Shown here piece after piece: positions 1-12,099 of a stretch of DNA of 64,000 bases. Both the position numbers and the translations under genes were made by a program. The DNA comes from Neofusicoccum parvum. Lineage: Eukaryota > Ascomycota > Dothideomycetes > Botryosphaeriales > Botryosphaeriaceae. The stretch is taken from NCBI GenBank assembly GCA_020912385.1, contig CP087208.1:2170001-2234000 (forward strand). Direction: 5' to 3'. The notes beneath the pieces are model-generated. The model had not been told where the DNA came from. It was given only the letters and a program-made list of their open reading frames with translations, and did no database searches. The first letter of the stretch is position 1. The number at the start of each line of letters is the position of its first letter.

Positions 1-1233
1 GGTTTCAAGTACACTGGGCTCGCGGAAGAATTACGACTGACCAGGCGGCTAGGTCAGATCTGGGGCGGCAGTCGTGCCAAGGCAATCAATCTGATGGCTG
101 GCGGGCGTTCGGCGCGCGCGACAAGAGGCGGGCGAGGTGGAGGGCGATGCGTCGCTGCGGCGTCTCAGTGGGCGGGCTAGAGGCGGATAAGCAGGCTGCT
201 CGTGGAGGCCATGCTGGTGCATTGGCGGCGCATGCAGGGCGGGCTGCCTCTTTTCTCTCGGCGCCCCCGTCCTCGTGCAGCGCTGCAACAGCTGGCGTCG
301 AGCACCAGTGAGACGCGCGAGCGGTGAGGCACGCTCTGCGCGAGGCCGGGCTAGCACGCGCTAGAAGCAGCAGGGTCACGGCGCCGCCAGGGGACAGGTG
401 CAGGGAGGCCCATTTCTGCTCCCGTTGTGGGGAGGCGCTGCTGGGCGCGCCGCGACGGGCAAGTCGGCCGCAGCCAACAGGCCAGTGCCGCGTCTGATCG
501 CCATCTCGCCGACGAGATTGTCCAGGAACGGCGGCGCGAGTCGTGCCCCATGCGCCGCCTGCCCGCCTGCCCGCCTGCGCGAGGCATCCGCCAGCCCGCA
601 AAGGCCACGCCCGCCGCCGCGGCATGCGTATCGCTGCACGGCTGAGGGCGCGCGCGCGTCAGCCTGTGCGACGCGGCGTCAGACAGCGCTGAGGACGGCC
701 GAGCCGCGTCGCCGTCGCAGCAGCGCGGCTGTCGATTTTTGGCTCGCGGGGGCGCAGCGTGGCAGCTGCTCAAGCGCGCTTCCCGATCCTGCGCGCGACC
801 ACCAACGCGCCCCGGCTGCCTCCCACGCCCGCGAGTCAGCGCCGGCCAACACGGCCGGGGTCTATTCTGAGACACGCTCGTCGATGACGAACATGGCCCC
901 GTTCGGCTGTGGCGCTGCGCTCAGCGCGCAGGGATGGGCCGTGTTTCGTGTGCTCGGCGCCCTCTCCGTGATCGCGCAAACGAGGCTCATCAAGCGAGCA
1001 GCGAGCGCGAAGATGAGGAGGGGCGTCGCCAGCTGGAGATCAATCGCGCCGAGGGCAGAGGCGCAGGGAGGCCGGCATGCAGGTGACAGGCCGGCCAACG
1101 GCACTGCAGCAGACGCCCACGCAGCGGGTTGACGAATGCGTCCGCCTCGCGCGCAGGTGTGACTGCTGGCCTCTATCGGGCCAATGATCAGCACGAGGCA
1201 GCCCCGAGGCGTTGCCGCTCTGGAGTAGCGAGG

Positions 1234-1266
1234 GCCCTGGAGCCCTGGAGCCCTGGAGCCCTGGAG
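1234..1266. repeat. 8-bp tandem repeat, 4 copies
   Basis: The unit GCCCTGGA is repeated four times without error inside the GC-rich block. A second 8-bp array (CCTCGCAA, three copies) lies at 1461-1486. Confidence 0.8.
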
Positions 1267-1460
1267 TAGTGGCCGCGAGAAGAGCCGCCGCGAGCGCGCT
1301 GCCAGCCACAGAGGATGCGCGCGCTGGACGTCGCTTGTGCATTTTCTGAGCGCCCACCTGATCCGACGCGACAAGCTTTGCCGCCGCTGATCCATAGCGC
1401 GACGCTGCTGCAACACCACCGGGGGCCAGCATTGGTGGCGCGAGCCTCGCCGCCGCGCAG

Positions 1461-1486
1461 CCTCGCAACCTCGCAACCTCGCAACC
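1461..1486. repeat. 8-bp tandem repeat, 3 copies
   Basis: The unit CCTCGCAA occurs three times in a row, about 200 bp from another array with the same period but a different sequence. Confidence 0.75.
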
Positions 1487-2830
1487 GGCGCTGCTTCTGC
1501 GCAGCCTGCGGTGCGCTCGGCATTGGCGCGCGTCGCGCACGCGGGGGACGAATCGGCAGGCCACCGCCCGGGCAGCCGGCTTAGGGCGGCCCTGCACAAT
1601 AGAAGATATACAAGGAGATATACAAGGCGGCCCAGGGTGGTGGTTGCGGTGGTTGCTCTGGTTGCAAGCCCCGCGAGCGCGAGACCGAGGCGGAGCGCGC
1701 TGCGAGGCCAATGGCACGGCGCACGCGGCACACGGACCAGGGGCTCTCCTCTCTCTTGGAGATAGATCTTATCTCCATCCGCGACGGGAAATTGGACTTC
1801 CCCAAGCACAATCTCTTAAGCTTCAGCCTCATCTCCATCCCACATTCCCGCTGGCTCGCTGCGCTTCCTCCAGCTGCTATTGTCTGCAATAGAATGGCTG
1901 CCAGCCTGCTGCCTCCCATGTGCGCGATCGCGCGGGCGGCAGCAGCGACGATCGCGCACGCTGTGCTGCCCGAGATACGCGCGCCGGACTGAGAGCGCTG
2001 CGAACTGTGCGAGATCCCGCGTCGTGTCTCCAGCGCGCCCCTCTTCGAGCGCGCAGTGGGTTCATGCCTGATGATGCCATCATCCGCGCCGGTGCTCTCG
2101 GCTGCTGGCTTGGGGTGGGGTGCAGAGAATTGCGATGCACAGAGCACCGCAACCACCCCAGCCACCGCACACCCAAGACCCTCACCACGCCCAATCTCAC
2201 ACCACCGCCAGAGACGAGGCCGCGCCGGCTCGCTCCGGGTCGCGGTGCGCGGGCGCGCTGGCAGCATGGCAGCGTCGCGACGCGAGAGCCAAGCGGCCGA
2301 CGGGCGCCAGAAGGCTTCTCGAAGGCGGCGGTATTCGTGTTGCACGACGGCCACGACGGCCGCGTCTGCGCACGCCTGACGCCACCAGATCTCAGCAAAG
2401 GGCCTGCGAGTCGCTGAGGCGAATCTGGCACATCGGGGCCGGCGGGGCCAGCAGACGGCCCAGCGGCCGCAACACGACGCAGGCACACAGGCAGCGGGCG
2501 ACGAGCGCACGGGGCAATTGAAACATTTGGATTGCTCGCATCGCGGGCCCGAGCGCAGCGCTGCCCCGTGCGGAATTGCGCAGCGCAGCGCAGCAGCGGG
2601 AGCTGGGTGCCGGGTAAAGGCAGAGCCAACCTCCGTGGCTCCGCGACTCTGCACGGCTCCAGCTCTGCGACTCCCCAATCCAGCCTCGGCCGTGGCGCCC
2701 GCGGCCGTGCGTTTCACACAGAGCTGGAGCCCGCGCTGCCGGCGCCGCTGCAGCAGCGTGCCAGTGCGGGCGCGCGGCCAGTGAGCAGGCGGCGGCGGGC
2801 GGGTACCTGGCAGGCCGCGCATAAGCCGCA

Positions 2831-4750
2831 TAGACGAAAGCTAATTGGCGATCAAACGGGCATTACATGCCTTATAGGGCAGTCTTGCGTATACCGCCTG
2901 CGCGCGCCGCTCGAACCGGCTAAGCCCGCGAGCGCAGAAGAGGACGGTGCGCGCCTAATAGATGACCGGCCTGGAGATCATTGCCAAAGGCCCCCACGGC
3001 ACTTTCCTCTCCTCCAGCGCGCACCACTGCCATCCCCCTATACGACTTCGCCCGTATCCCTCCGTCCTCGCATTATTACCGCTGTTATTGCTCGGAGGCG
3101 CATGACGACGGCCAGCCGGCGGGTGGCTTCAGGGTGGGTAGATCGATGATGCCGCCGCCTCCCTAATGATTGCCTCGCTGCCGTCATCAGCCCTCCGGCG
3201 CGCGGAAGATTTGCACGCCTCCTCGACTGCACCTGCGTTGTGCGCGCCGTCAGGATCTGCTGTTCGTTTATGCTTTTCTGCCGCCGTCCAATCGCTCAAT
3301 TAGAATTCTCCTAGCTCTCCCGCCGTTCTTTTCTCCATGTGCCGTCTTCCCTGTCGTTTTTCCTCACTTCACGCCCACACGCAGATCTGGCGGTGAGACC
3401 GCCCGGCGTCTGCTCCGCGCCCTGGCGCGCCTTTCGGGAAAGGCGGGCTCCAGGACGACGCTCACGCCCGCTTCGAGACGATAACGGGGACCTCAGGCCC
3501 CTCTCCGTTCTCTGGCCACGCGCCTGAGAAAACGGACCACTCCGTCCCCATCCAACCGTCTCGTCTCCATCTTTTGCTGCCCTAACCGAACCGGATCAAC
3601 AGCATCTGAGACACCATCAGGACTTGCGCAATTGGGATGCATGAAGTCGGGCGCAAGCGATGAAGCAAACTAAGTGAAAAACCTGGGTCTGCTTTGGCGA
3701 AACAATCAGCACCCGCGTTTCTGCTTTTTGCTATAGCAAGATTCCTGCTATAGCACCAGGTGACACGCAATGCCCTGGGCAAAGATCCGCGCGGCCTCGC
3801 CTTCTCTGCACCTCTCTCTCTCTCTGCCTCGCCCCGTCCTAGCTTCCAACGGGGTTTTTAGTCAGGATTGTCCGCGTCAAGTTCCTCCTCAGTTTCCCAC
3901 GCCGAACGCGCACGTTGCTTACGCTTCCGCTGAACCTCCGTGCCGGCATAATAGAGGACGCGCAGTAGTTTCGAGGGGGGCCAGCGGCGGGGAAACATGA
4001 TACACCAGAAATTCATGCACTAACGGCAGCAGACATGTTTCCCAAGCCTCACGAAACACCGGTGACGTGCCCGATTCTCTGCGAGCCCTGGCAGTCCCGA
4101 ATCCAGAACCACAGCAGAGCTGTCCCAATTCCATCAATCGCTGCATCGCGCAGACCTAGCAGCTCTCGCCCACAGCACACCACGCTCTTCACCCTCCAAT
4201 TCCTTCTCCCTCACACACAAAACCACCATCCACCAAACATCATGTCATACTACCTTTTGCTAAGCAACTAGCTGCACATTCTATGTCCAGCACAGAGGCC
4301 GGCGCTCCGGTCGCACCCGCCTCCGTCGACCACTCCCGCCGGGCGCCGGTCGAAACCAACGGCGCGCACCGTTATCCCACCACCCATCATCAAGAAGCCC
4401 AGGCACCCCAACCAGCACGAAACCTGAGACGCGCACACAGAACCCATCTTCCCCAAGCGCTACCGTGTTTCCAGAAGCCTGCCCGTTCCGGCCTGGGCTC
4501 GTGTAGCACCAGACGCTGGCGCCACCATTCGCCGCAATAAGTTCTCAAACACGCCGCCTGAGAGCGAGGATGCGGGTTTTTAAAAATACACGCGGATGAC
4601 AAGCTTCCTCGGCACGCAAGCACCAGCCCACACACGCTCCAAACAACGCGAACGCCAACCGGCCGAACCCTACAGAGCTGTATAGCAGAACCGCCAGGAC
4701 CCGAGAAAGGCGGCACTTGCCATCGTGTGCCTCGGCCAAGTCAGGCGGTA

Positions 4751-4781
<31 letters not shown>

Positions 4782-6166
4782 AAATGGTGCGGCCCCCATC
4801 ATCATCGCCAGCGCTGGCCCACGAGTTTTGTTCCCCACAGTCCGTTTCAACCGCCCAGCGCAAGGGTCGCGCGGAGGACGGAGAGCGCGTCGTGGCTTTG
4901 CGCAGCGGCTGTTTTTGCCTTCCCCCGCTCCAGCAAGTGGCGGCGGGACAGGCGTTCTCCAACGCTGACGGCGGTGCCGAGGCGTAGATAACGGAGAAGA
5001 AAAGAGGTGTTCGAGACCGAGCAGCGAGGAGCTTTCACGTGTGGTGGTGGCAGTGGCCGTGCCGAAGTAGGTCGTTTCTCGTAGATGTCGGTTGGCGGCC
5101 CAGACCGCGGTCGTTGTCGTTGTCGTGTTGGGTTGTGCCTTGTCGGCGCATAGGTGGAGCGAGCAGCGCACGAGGCCGGCTCGGATAGTATTGTAGGAAG
5201 TGTTTGCCTTCATGGCCAATTCAGCCTTCGTCCAGATTTGTTTGACATTCCACTCACTGCACGTTCGCGTCCGGACGAATGTTTCGACTGCCTGTGTGTG
5301 AATGGCACGTCCTCGTTGCTATAATTCACGAACTGCCTACGTATCTGTGGCTCGAGCACGGCGTTCAGGTCGTGTCTGCTCCTGAAGCACCTTTTCTATT
5401 CTTCTGCCAATCTTCGTCCACCCAGAAGCGGCGAATATCTCCACCTTCACAAGAGGAAGGGTCTTTCTAGAAGCGCCGATAGTGAACGCGAATTCGAACG
5501 GGTTCGCGCCCATCACTTAGAACGAGCAGCACTTTGCGGCGCTTAATAGTCAAAAACATAGTCAAATATGCTAGCAGGTAGGTAGACAAATGCATAGTGT
5601 GGCAAGCTAGGCATATAGATACTTAGCGTGATAGCTTAAAGCCGATGTATCGTCCCGGTATGTAAGTTTGGCAGAACTCAAATCTCAGACCCTCCCTCCT
5701 CTTCCACGTGCAGCCATTTCTCTCGACCAAAAAAAGCCCCCACCCACAAGCGCAATCTATAATTACACATGCTCACAACGCGACACGTTACAGACCAGCA
5801 CACCCGAGGAGCAGAAAAGGAAGTGATAAGTCTCGCGCCGGCTCTACCCGCGCCGCAGCTGGAAGGAAATTGAGAATATTGAAAAATGTGTCCAGCCCTT
5901 TTTAGTGTGTCCCAAAGAAGCGTGCTGCAAAGAAACTGCAGGTCGTATCACCTGTGGCTTGTTGATCGTTGTTCGCGTGACGAGCTGTCAAAACTTGGCC
6001 CCCTCCAAAAGATGAAAGAAGAAAAACAATGCAGGAACACCAACACCAACACTCCCGCCCTCGCTTCCTTCGTCCCGCTCCTGCGGCACCGTCGCTCAGC
6101 TCAATCCTACAAAACCACCAACCCGAATCAATAGAATCCGAGTCCCACTTGTCTTGGCCGTGTCTC
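2831..6166. other. Intergenic region, no confident gene
   Basis: Base composition falls towards the window average after about 2.8 kb. There are pyrimidine-rich stretches near 3290-3370 and 4150-4220, the latter resembling a fungal 5' leader, followed by an ATG at 4283 opening an 85-codon frame to 4540. That frame is rich in Pro, Arg and His and matches nothing I recognise, so I do not call it a gene. About 5,500-5,700 is relatively AT-rich. The right end (about 5,900-6,166) is probably the 3' untranslated region of the kinase gene on the minus strand. Confidence 0.4.
4751..4781. repeat. GGC trinucleotide repeat
   Basis: About ten uninterrupted GCG/GGC units. It reads as poly-Gly, poly-Ala or poly-Arg depending on frame, which explains several spurious open frames around it. 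Confidence 0.9.
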
Positions 6167-9100
6167 CTAAAGCACCATAGGGTCGCCCCCGGTGGAAGGT
6201 CCAGCACCACCGCTTCCCGTGTTGCCGCTGGCAATGCTCTCGCTGCCATGTTGCTTCGGCCTCTTCGTCTCCCTCTCCGCATCCGCGCTTTCGCCTGCAC
6301 GTCTCTTCTCGCCCTCGCGCCTTTGCGCGTCTTCTCTCGCCGCTCTTCTCGCCTCCTTGTCTTGTCTCTCGCGCTCTTTGCGTAACGCCTTGCTCTCGAA
6401 CTCGTGCCAGTCGCCTTCCAGATTTGCGAGCTCGGCCGCACGCTTGGCAGCTGGCTCTTCGATCGTGAAGTACGGGTGCTCGAGGACGTCTGACGCGCTA
6501 GGGCGGGCCGCAGGGTCGAATTGGAACATCGCGGAGAGGAGGTCGAACGCCGCGGGCGTGACGCGGTCCTTGTACTTCTCCGCAAAAGTGCTGGCCTTGC
6601 GCTCGGCGGGTCGAAGTAGCTCAAACCACTGCATTTCCACGATTCCCGGCCACTCGTCACGCGTGGGTGTGCCGAGCACGTTGTAGATCTTTTCCAGTTG
6701 GTTGATTTCACCGCCATCACCTGGGAAAATGGCGTGCTTGGTGAAGATCTCCATGAGCACGCATGCAGCTGACCAAATGTCCACTGCCGGCCCGTATTGT
6801 GTCTCGCCCAACAGGAGCTCGGGAGAACGGTACCAAATCGTGATGACGCGGTTTGTGTAGTCGAGCTTCTTCCGCTTGGCGTAGAATCTTGCCAGACCAA
6901 AATCTGCTAATTTCAATTCACCCGTGTTGCTGACCAGAATGTTCGCAGCCTTGATATCTCTGTGAAGCACACCACGGCGATGCAAGTAATCCAGACCCTC
7001 GAAGAGTTGTTTTGCCAGGTCTTTCTTGTGGGAGTGTTCAAGCTTGAAGGATGGGTGATTAAGAAGGCCCGTCAAGTCGTGAGACAGATATTCGAACACC
7101 ATGAAGCAATCGTTCTTTTCGACCATGACTTCTTGGAGCTTGACAATGTTGTCGTGGTTGAGGGACTGAAGCAGCTTGATCTCGCGAATCGCGGTAACAG
7201 GAAACTGCATGTGTCAGCAAATATACTCAAACTCACTGAATGCAAGAACTTACTCCATCGCGCTCACCCTCCATCCTGATTTTCTTCAGGGCGACCTTGC
7301 TGTTGGTGTACACGTGGATTGCCTTGAACACCTTTCCGTATGTTCCCGAGCCGACAACGGATTCGTTCCCAGGCTTCCGGTAGTAGACGGAGTCAGAAGC
7401 AGCGAACTCAGGTGTTAGGGTAGGCTTTGGCTTGGGCCGCTTCATGATCTTCTTCTCTTTCCGTGGGGGTGCCGGCTTCGGTTCTGGTCGTCTCCTTGCT
7501 TCTGAGGGCCTGTAGTCCGATACCCTGAAGTCTGTAGGGCGGAAAGCCGATGCCCCCGAGTCTGCTCGTCGATCGTCGTAGTCCGCCCTCCTGTCATCAT
7601 CTCTCCGGTAGTCCGATCTTCTGTCGTCTAATCTTCTGTCATCTGTTCTCCTATCATCCAGCCTTCGATCATCCGGTCTCCTATCGTCAATTCTTCGCTC
7701 GTCCGATCTTCTGTAGTCTGACCGCCTGTCTCTGTCATCACGATCCGAGTACCTGTAGTCTGATCTCCGATCATCATATTTGTAATCTGACCTTCGATCA
7801 TCCACCCGATAATCAGACCTACGGTCATAGGGGGCGTCATAACGTCGGTCGCTGCGAGGATCGAGCCTTGGCTTAGATGCTGTGACCGGAGGAGTAGGAA
7901 TCGGTCGAGCCTTTGCTGCTGCTGTCTCGAGAACAGAAGGTTCGCGAGGCTTGGACGAAAGATCTGCTTTGGGGGTGGACGTAGCAGGAGGGCCTGCCTT
8001 TGACTTGAGCGCAAAACTTATCTTTGGCCCGGTGGAACCTTGTGAGGCCTCGGACGCAGGCGGTTTTGGCGGTGGCATGTCCTTCTCCTTCTCCTTCGGG
8101 CCTTGGTCTTCGACTCTCAAATCTTTCGATGGACGGAAGGGATTGTCATCTTCGTCAATCGGGGACTGGGCCTGCTCGGGGACGGGCGATTGCGATTGCG
8201 ATTGGCTGGCCTGCTGCTGTGCATTCATGCCAACCACTGGCGCGAGAAGGCTGCGATGTTTATCAATGGGTGCTCTTCCACCGCGACTGCCAGTGGCTGG
8301 AGTCCATGATAAATTGCTGTAGTGGCCACGGCCGCGTCCAATGGGGGCAGCAGGTTGAGAGTATGATGAGGATGAAGTAGAAGGCGGGTAGCGGCGGTCG
8401 GTTGGATTATAGTGGTTCCCACGGTAGCTGCCATGGCCTCCACGGTATGAAGCTGGTGGCTGGCTTGGGTACCCTTGCGGCGGTCCACTATAAGGTGGTT
8501 GTTGGTAGTATGCCGGTTGCGATGGTGGGTAATTCGGGTGATACGGCGACTGGTTAGGCGAATAACCATGCGGTGGTGATCTACAGATTATCAGCACTCG
8601 TCACATAAAATCATACACATTGAGAACTTACCCATGATGGCTGCCATAGTATGGCTGCTGGCCTCCCCAACCACCTCTGCCTCCGGGATAGGGCGATTGT
8701 GATTGCGGTGAGGCATGACTTGGCGTGGCGTATGGCGGAGTGTGGGAGTAGCTGCGTGTGTCCACGGGAGGCCGGGAAGGTCTCCCTTGATTCGGGTACC
8801 CTTCACGCATCCTTTTGTCTCCTTCGGCTGACCTCGCAGTGTCTGACTCGTAACCTCCACTTCGTCCCCGCTCCGGCGAACTTCGCCTCGAATCAGGTCT
8901 GCTTGGTCTAGCAGCCCGTTCAGAGTCGCGAGAAGCGCGGGATTCAGCGCGATGCTTGTGTCTTGTCGTGAAGGCAGGCGGGGGCGAGCGGGAAGCGCGG
9001 CGACGCGGGGATAAGCGAGAATGGGGGTCTCTCTTTTCCGACTTTGCTGGCGGGGAACGCCGTCTGGAGACAGGCGAGGGAGACCTCCTGGAACGTGGGG

Positions 9101-9962
9101 TGGGAGAGCGGCCGGAGCGTCGAGATGTCCGAACGTCGGGGTCCCGCTCCCTCCTCGAGCTTGAGCCACCTGTGTCCCTGTAATCCCTGCGTCTGTCTTC
9201 AACGGACGGCGTGCGTCTCCGATGCAGGTGTCGTCGAGATGGGGAACGGCGCGGAGACTCGGGTCGTCTGGCTCGCTCGCGTCTGTCGGGCGAGGTGGAT
9301 CGTTTGCGGTGCCGCGGGGGAGAGGCTGCGCGTCTGTAGTGCGAGTCGACGGATCGGGAGCGTCTGCGGGTCGAGGACGGCACGTAGGAGTCGGGGGACG
9401 AGCGGCGCGTTGCGGGTCGATCGCTGCGGCTGGGTCGTGGGGAGGAGGTGGTGTCGGTATGCTTGCCTGCCGCACGGGGCCGTTCGGGCGATCTCTCAAG
9501 GCTGGGGCTGCGGTGGCGCTTGGAACGCTTGTGGTGCTCTCTCGCGCTCGATGGGCTGATGCTCCGGCGTCGTTTTGCTGATGGCGGCGAGTCGTGTCGG
9601 TGCCTGTGTTCGCGCGAGGTCCTTTCTCCACCCGGGGCTCTGTTCCTGGACGGTCGGTAAAGGTCGTCCTTTGGATCTCTTGGCGTGGGCGACCGCCGCT
9701 CTCGACTGCGGCGCGGCCTCCTGCTGCGCGATCTCTCACGCTCGCGGGTCCTGGACAGGCGGCGGGATGCCGGGGTGGTGTGCTCGGATGGCGACTGGCG
9801 GCCTGCAGCGTTCCTATCGTGGCCTCGTCCACGGCGCGGCGGTGCTGGCGAGCGTCCCCGCTCGCGCGACAAACTGCGGTCGCCTGCGGGCCTGCCTCTG
9901 CTGGTCCGGGGTGCTGGTTCCTCGGGTCGCCACTGATCTATCAACGGCGTTGACCCAGCCAT
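6167..9962 (-). CDS. CTK1: Ctk1-like CTD kinase catalytic subunit (CDK12/13 type)
   Basis: Cyclin-dependent kinase expected to phosphorylate Ser2 of the RNA polymerase II C-terminal repeat in the nucleus. Three exons give about 1,231 residues: 9962-8632, 8580-7254 and 7204-6167, with GTAAGT donors. Residues 1-445 are an RS/RP-rich low-complexity region; 445-690 is Tyr/Pro/Gln-rich; about 690-785 carries an Asp-Arg repeat array. The kinase domain runs about 848-1140: glycine loop GSGTYG (854), VALKK lysine (876), a PVTAIRE cyclin-binding helix right after the last intron (888), HRDIKAAN (967), DFG (987) and a YTNRVITIWYRSPE activation segment. PxTAIRE is typical of the Ctk1/CDK12 branch. The tail is Lys/Arg/Glu-rich. 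It is far longer than yeast Ctk1, by its N-terminus. An upstream in-frame ATG at 9998 is possible; a 5' leader intron (about 10066-9990) would remove that ATG region, so I chose 9962. Confidence 0.9.
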
Positions 9963-12099
9963 AGAGATAGTCAGGAAGACATGTGGGCACTCAAGCAAGG
10001 TGCAGAGGTGTCGGGCACGCTACGCGAGATGCGAAAGGAAGAAACCACACCAAAACGCAGACTTACCGCAAGGATGGCGGGGCGCTTGGCTGGGGGTGAG
10101 CGGTGCAGCGCGCGTGCGACTGCGGGAGAGCCGGGTGCAGCAGTCGGGCCAGAGCCTGCGTGGGTAGAGTGCACGCGGGTGGTGAGGAGCGGCGCGCGCA
10201 CGAAATGCAGTGAGGCTCTCAGTCCCGAAGCCGGCTAAGCGTATCCGTGACCGTGATCTGGGCGGCGGCGCGACTGACTCCAGCGTCCGCCAGCCCGGTG
10301 CAGCCCTCAGCCCAGCGCGTGCCATCTGCTGCAGAGCCCGGCAGCCTCAAGGGTCGCGTCCGTGATGCCGTCAGTAGTCCGGCCTGCGTTGCGTTGCGTT
10401 GCGATTCTGCCGCCACCCTCCGCCCCAGGGGCCCGGTCGCTTCTTTGCCCTCAGATCCTGCTCCTCTATCGAATCGCACGTCTGCTGATTCGCGCGTCTG
10501 TCACGGGCCAAGCTATCTACGAATTCATGCACGCGCAAGGCACAGCAAGCAGAGCGACGAGCAACGGGCAGCGGGCAACGAGCAACGAGCAACACTGCGC
10601 CGTCGCTCGGGGCGGAGGAGGCCCGTCCGTGTTTCCCGAAAGCGCACTCCGCCACCCACCACGCGAGGTGTGGGCGGATCCTGGGTGATCGCGCACGCTG
10701 GTCAGCCAGCCGCTGGAGCTGCCGGATGCACTCCTTCGCGTCGAAAACTGCGGCTGCAGTGCAGGTCGGCGTTGATGGCCTTGGCGGCTTGCGAGGGGCC
10801 CTCTCTGTTGTTTGCGGGCTTCCGGCGCGTGGTCATTATTTTTGTCGATGCTCGGCGGGCTGGACCGTGGTTTGAACAGATCTGCGAGTCGAGGTACACA
10901 TTATGGGTGCTTCTCTCTGCCCGCATAGCGACCGCGCCCTCAGGCTGTCCGCTGCAGTGCACACGCCTCTATCGGCTCGATAATGCTTGAGGGCAAGGCT
11001 TCCTCGTCGGTGCGTGCTGCGCAGTCCATGGCTGTCGAATCGACGGGGAAAGCAAGCGCGACATGCCTCCTTCGTGAACGCTCCGGTGTAGCCGGCATCC
11101 CCAGGGCCATGTGGTAGACCACATATAACGAGGCTGTGGGTCGCTTGACAGAGCAGGGGCAGCCCTCTCAAAGCGCAAGCACGGATGAGACTCCAGCGGG
11201 CCCCTCCTCATCGTCAAACGTCGTGCCTTGAAACGGGCATGGCGGCGAAGAGGACAGTTAGTAGAGCTGAGAACGTAGACCCAAAATCTCTCCTCCATCA
11301 AGACGCCGACGGAACCTGAGTGCAAGTCCGCAGCGGTCCGCGCCCGCTGAGCAGCGGAGCGAAGACCGCACAGCTGCGCGGCGCGCAGCCGCAAGGACGA
11401 CGAGCCCATCCATTTTCCAGTGACCCCATCCCGAGTGCATCAACTTGGTCTCAATATAAGGCTGAAGGAGTGCGGTGGAGAGGGCGGCGTCGGCCAGCAC
11501 CCCGGGGAAGCGCGAGCGGTGTGGACGTCCAGTGCGACCGCAGCCGCGAGGTCTGTCGCATGGCCTCAAAAGTCGCCGAAGGTCAAGGGCGGCAGCGCGG
11601 GAGGTACATACCAGGACGCCGCGGGCGAGGGCGGTTCCAGCGATGGGCGGGTTCAGGGTGACGGTGGATGTCGGCCCGGAGATGGCTGGCGATGGCAGCG
11701 GAGCAGGTTGTGCAGAGCGGAGGGCCGCTCTCCCTGCGCCGTGAAGCCGCCCGCTCGGTGCACGTGACCGCGGTCGGCGGCCGGCCGCGTGCAGGGTGCA
11801 GCGCGGCGCGCACGGCGCAGGGATCGGGCAACGTCTTTCGCGGGACCCTAGCGGTAGCGAAGGCGCAACCTCTGCGCGCCGCCAAAGTCCCCGAAGATGT
11901 GTCATAGCAATATCTACCTGCTCTCTGCTTCACGCCGATCGACTCCGACGCTCCGACCTGTGATTCCCAGCGCCCGCCATGGCCCCGCGCCTGTAGACGA
12001 CACCCGCCCGCCCGTCTCTTTATACCAGCCCGCCCGCGACCTGACGTAGCCGCCGTCTGACGCCCAAAAAATTTACTTCCCGCAATCTCCCGCGCGAAA
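9963..12099. other. GC-rich divergent intergenic region
   Basis: Separates the kinase gene (minus) from GTP cyclohydrolase I (plus). It should hold both promoters. A GTAAGT donor at 10066-10061 on the minus strand suggests a spliced 5' leader for the kinase. About 10.1-11.9 kb is GC-rich with overlapping open frames on both strands and no protein-like product. A TTTATA element near 12,018 lies about 80 bp before the GTP cyclohydrolase start. Confidence 0.45.
10561..10595. repeat. 7-bp tandem repeat, 5 copies
   Basis: Five imperfect copies of GCAACGA/GCAACGG in the GC-rich intergenic block. Confidence 0.75.

Larger units (their letters stand above)
1..2830. other. GC-rich gene-free block
   Basis: This stretch is strikingly GC-rich and stays open in several frames on both strands at once, as random GC-rich DNA does. 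The conceptual products are runs of Arg, Ala, Pro and Ser without domain-like hydrophobic patterning, and none joins by good splice sites to a recognisable protein. I see short tandem repeats (listed separately) and no gene. It could be untranscribed spacer, a long non-coding transcript or the far 5' region of a gene outside the window. Confidence 0.5.

Noticed and set aside
862..2831. Long minus-strand open frames of 250-416 codons in the first 3 kb
   Set aside because: Both strands and most frames are open at once; the products are Arg/Ala/Pro runs without domains. High GC explains the absence of stops.
8591..9832. 413-codon minus-strand frame overlapping the kinase N-terminus
   Set aside because: It is a shifted frame over the RS-rich exon; the true frame joins to the kinase domain through good splice sites.
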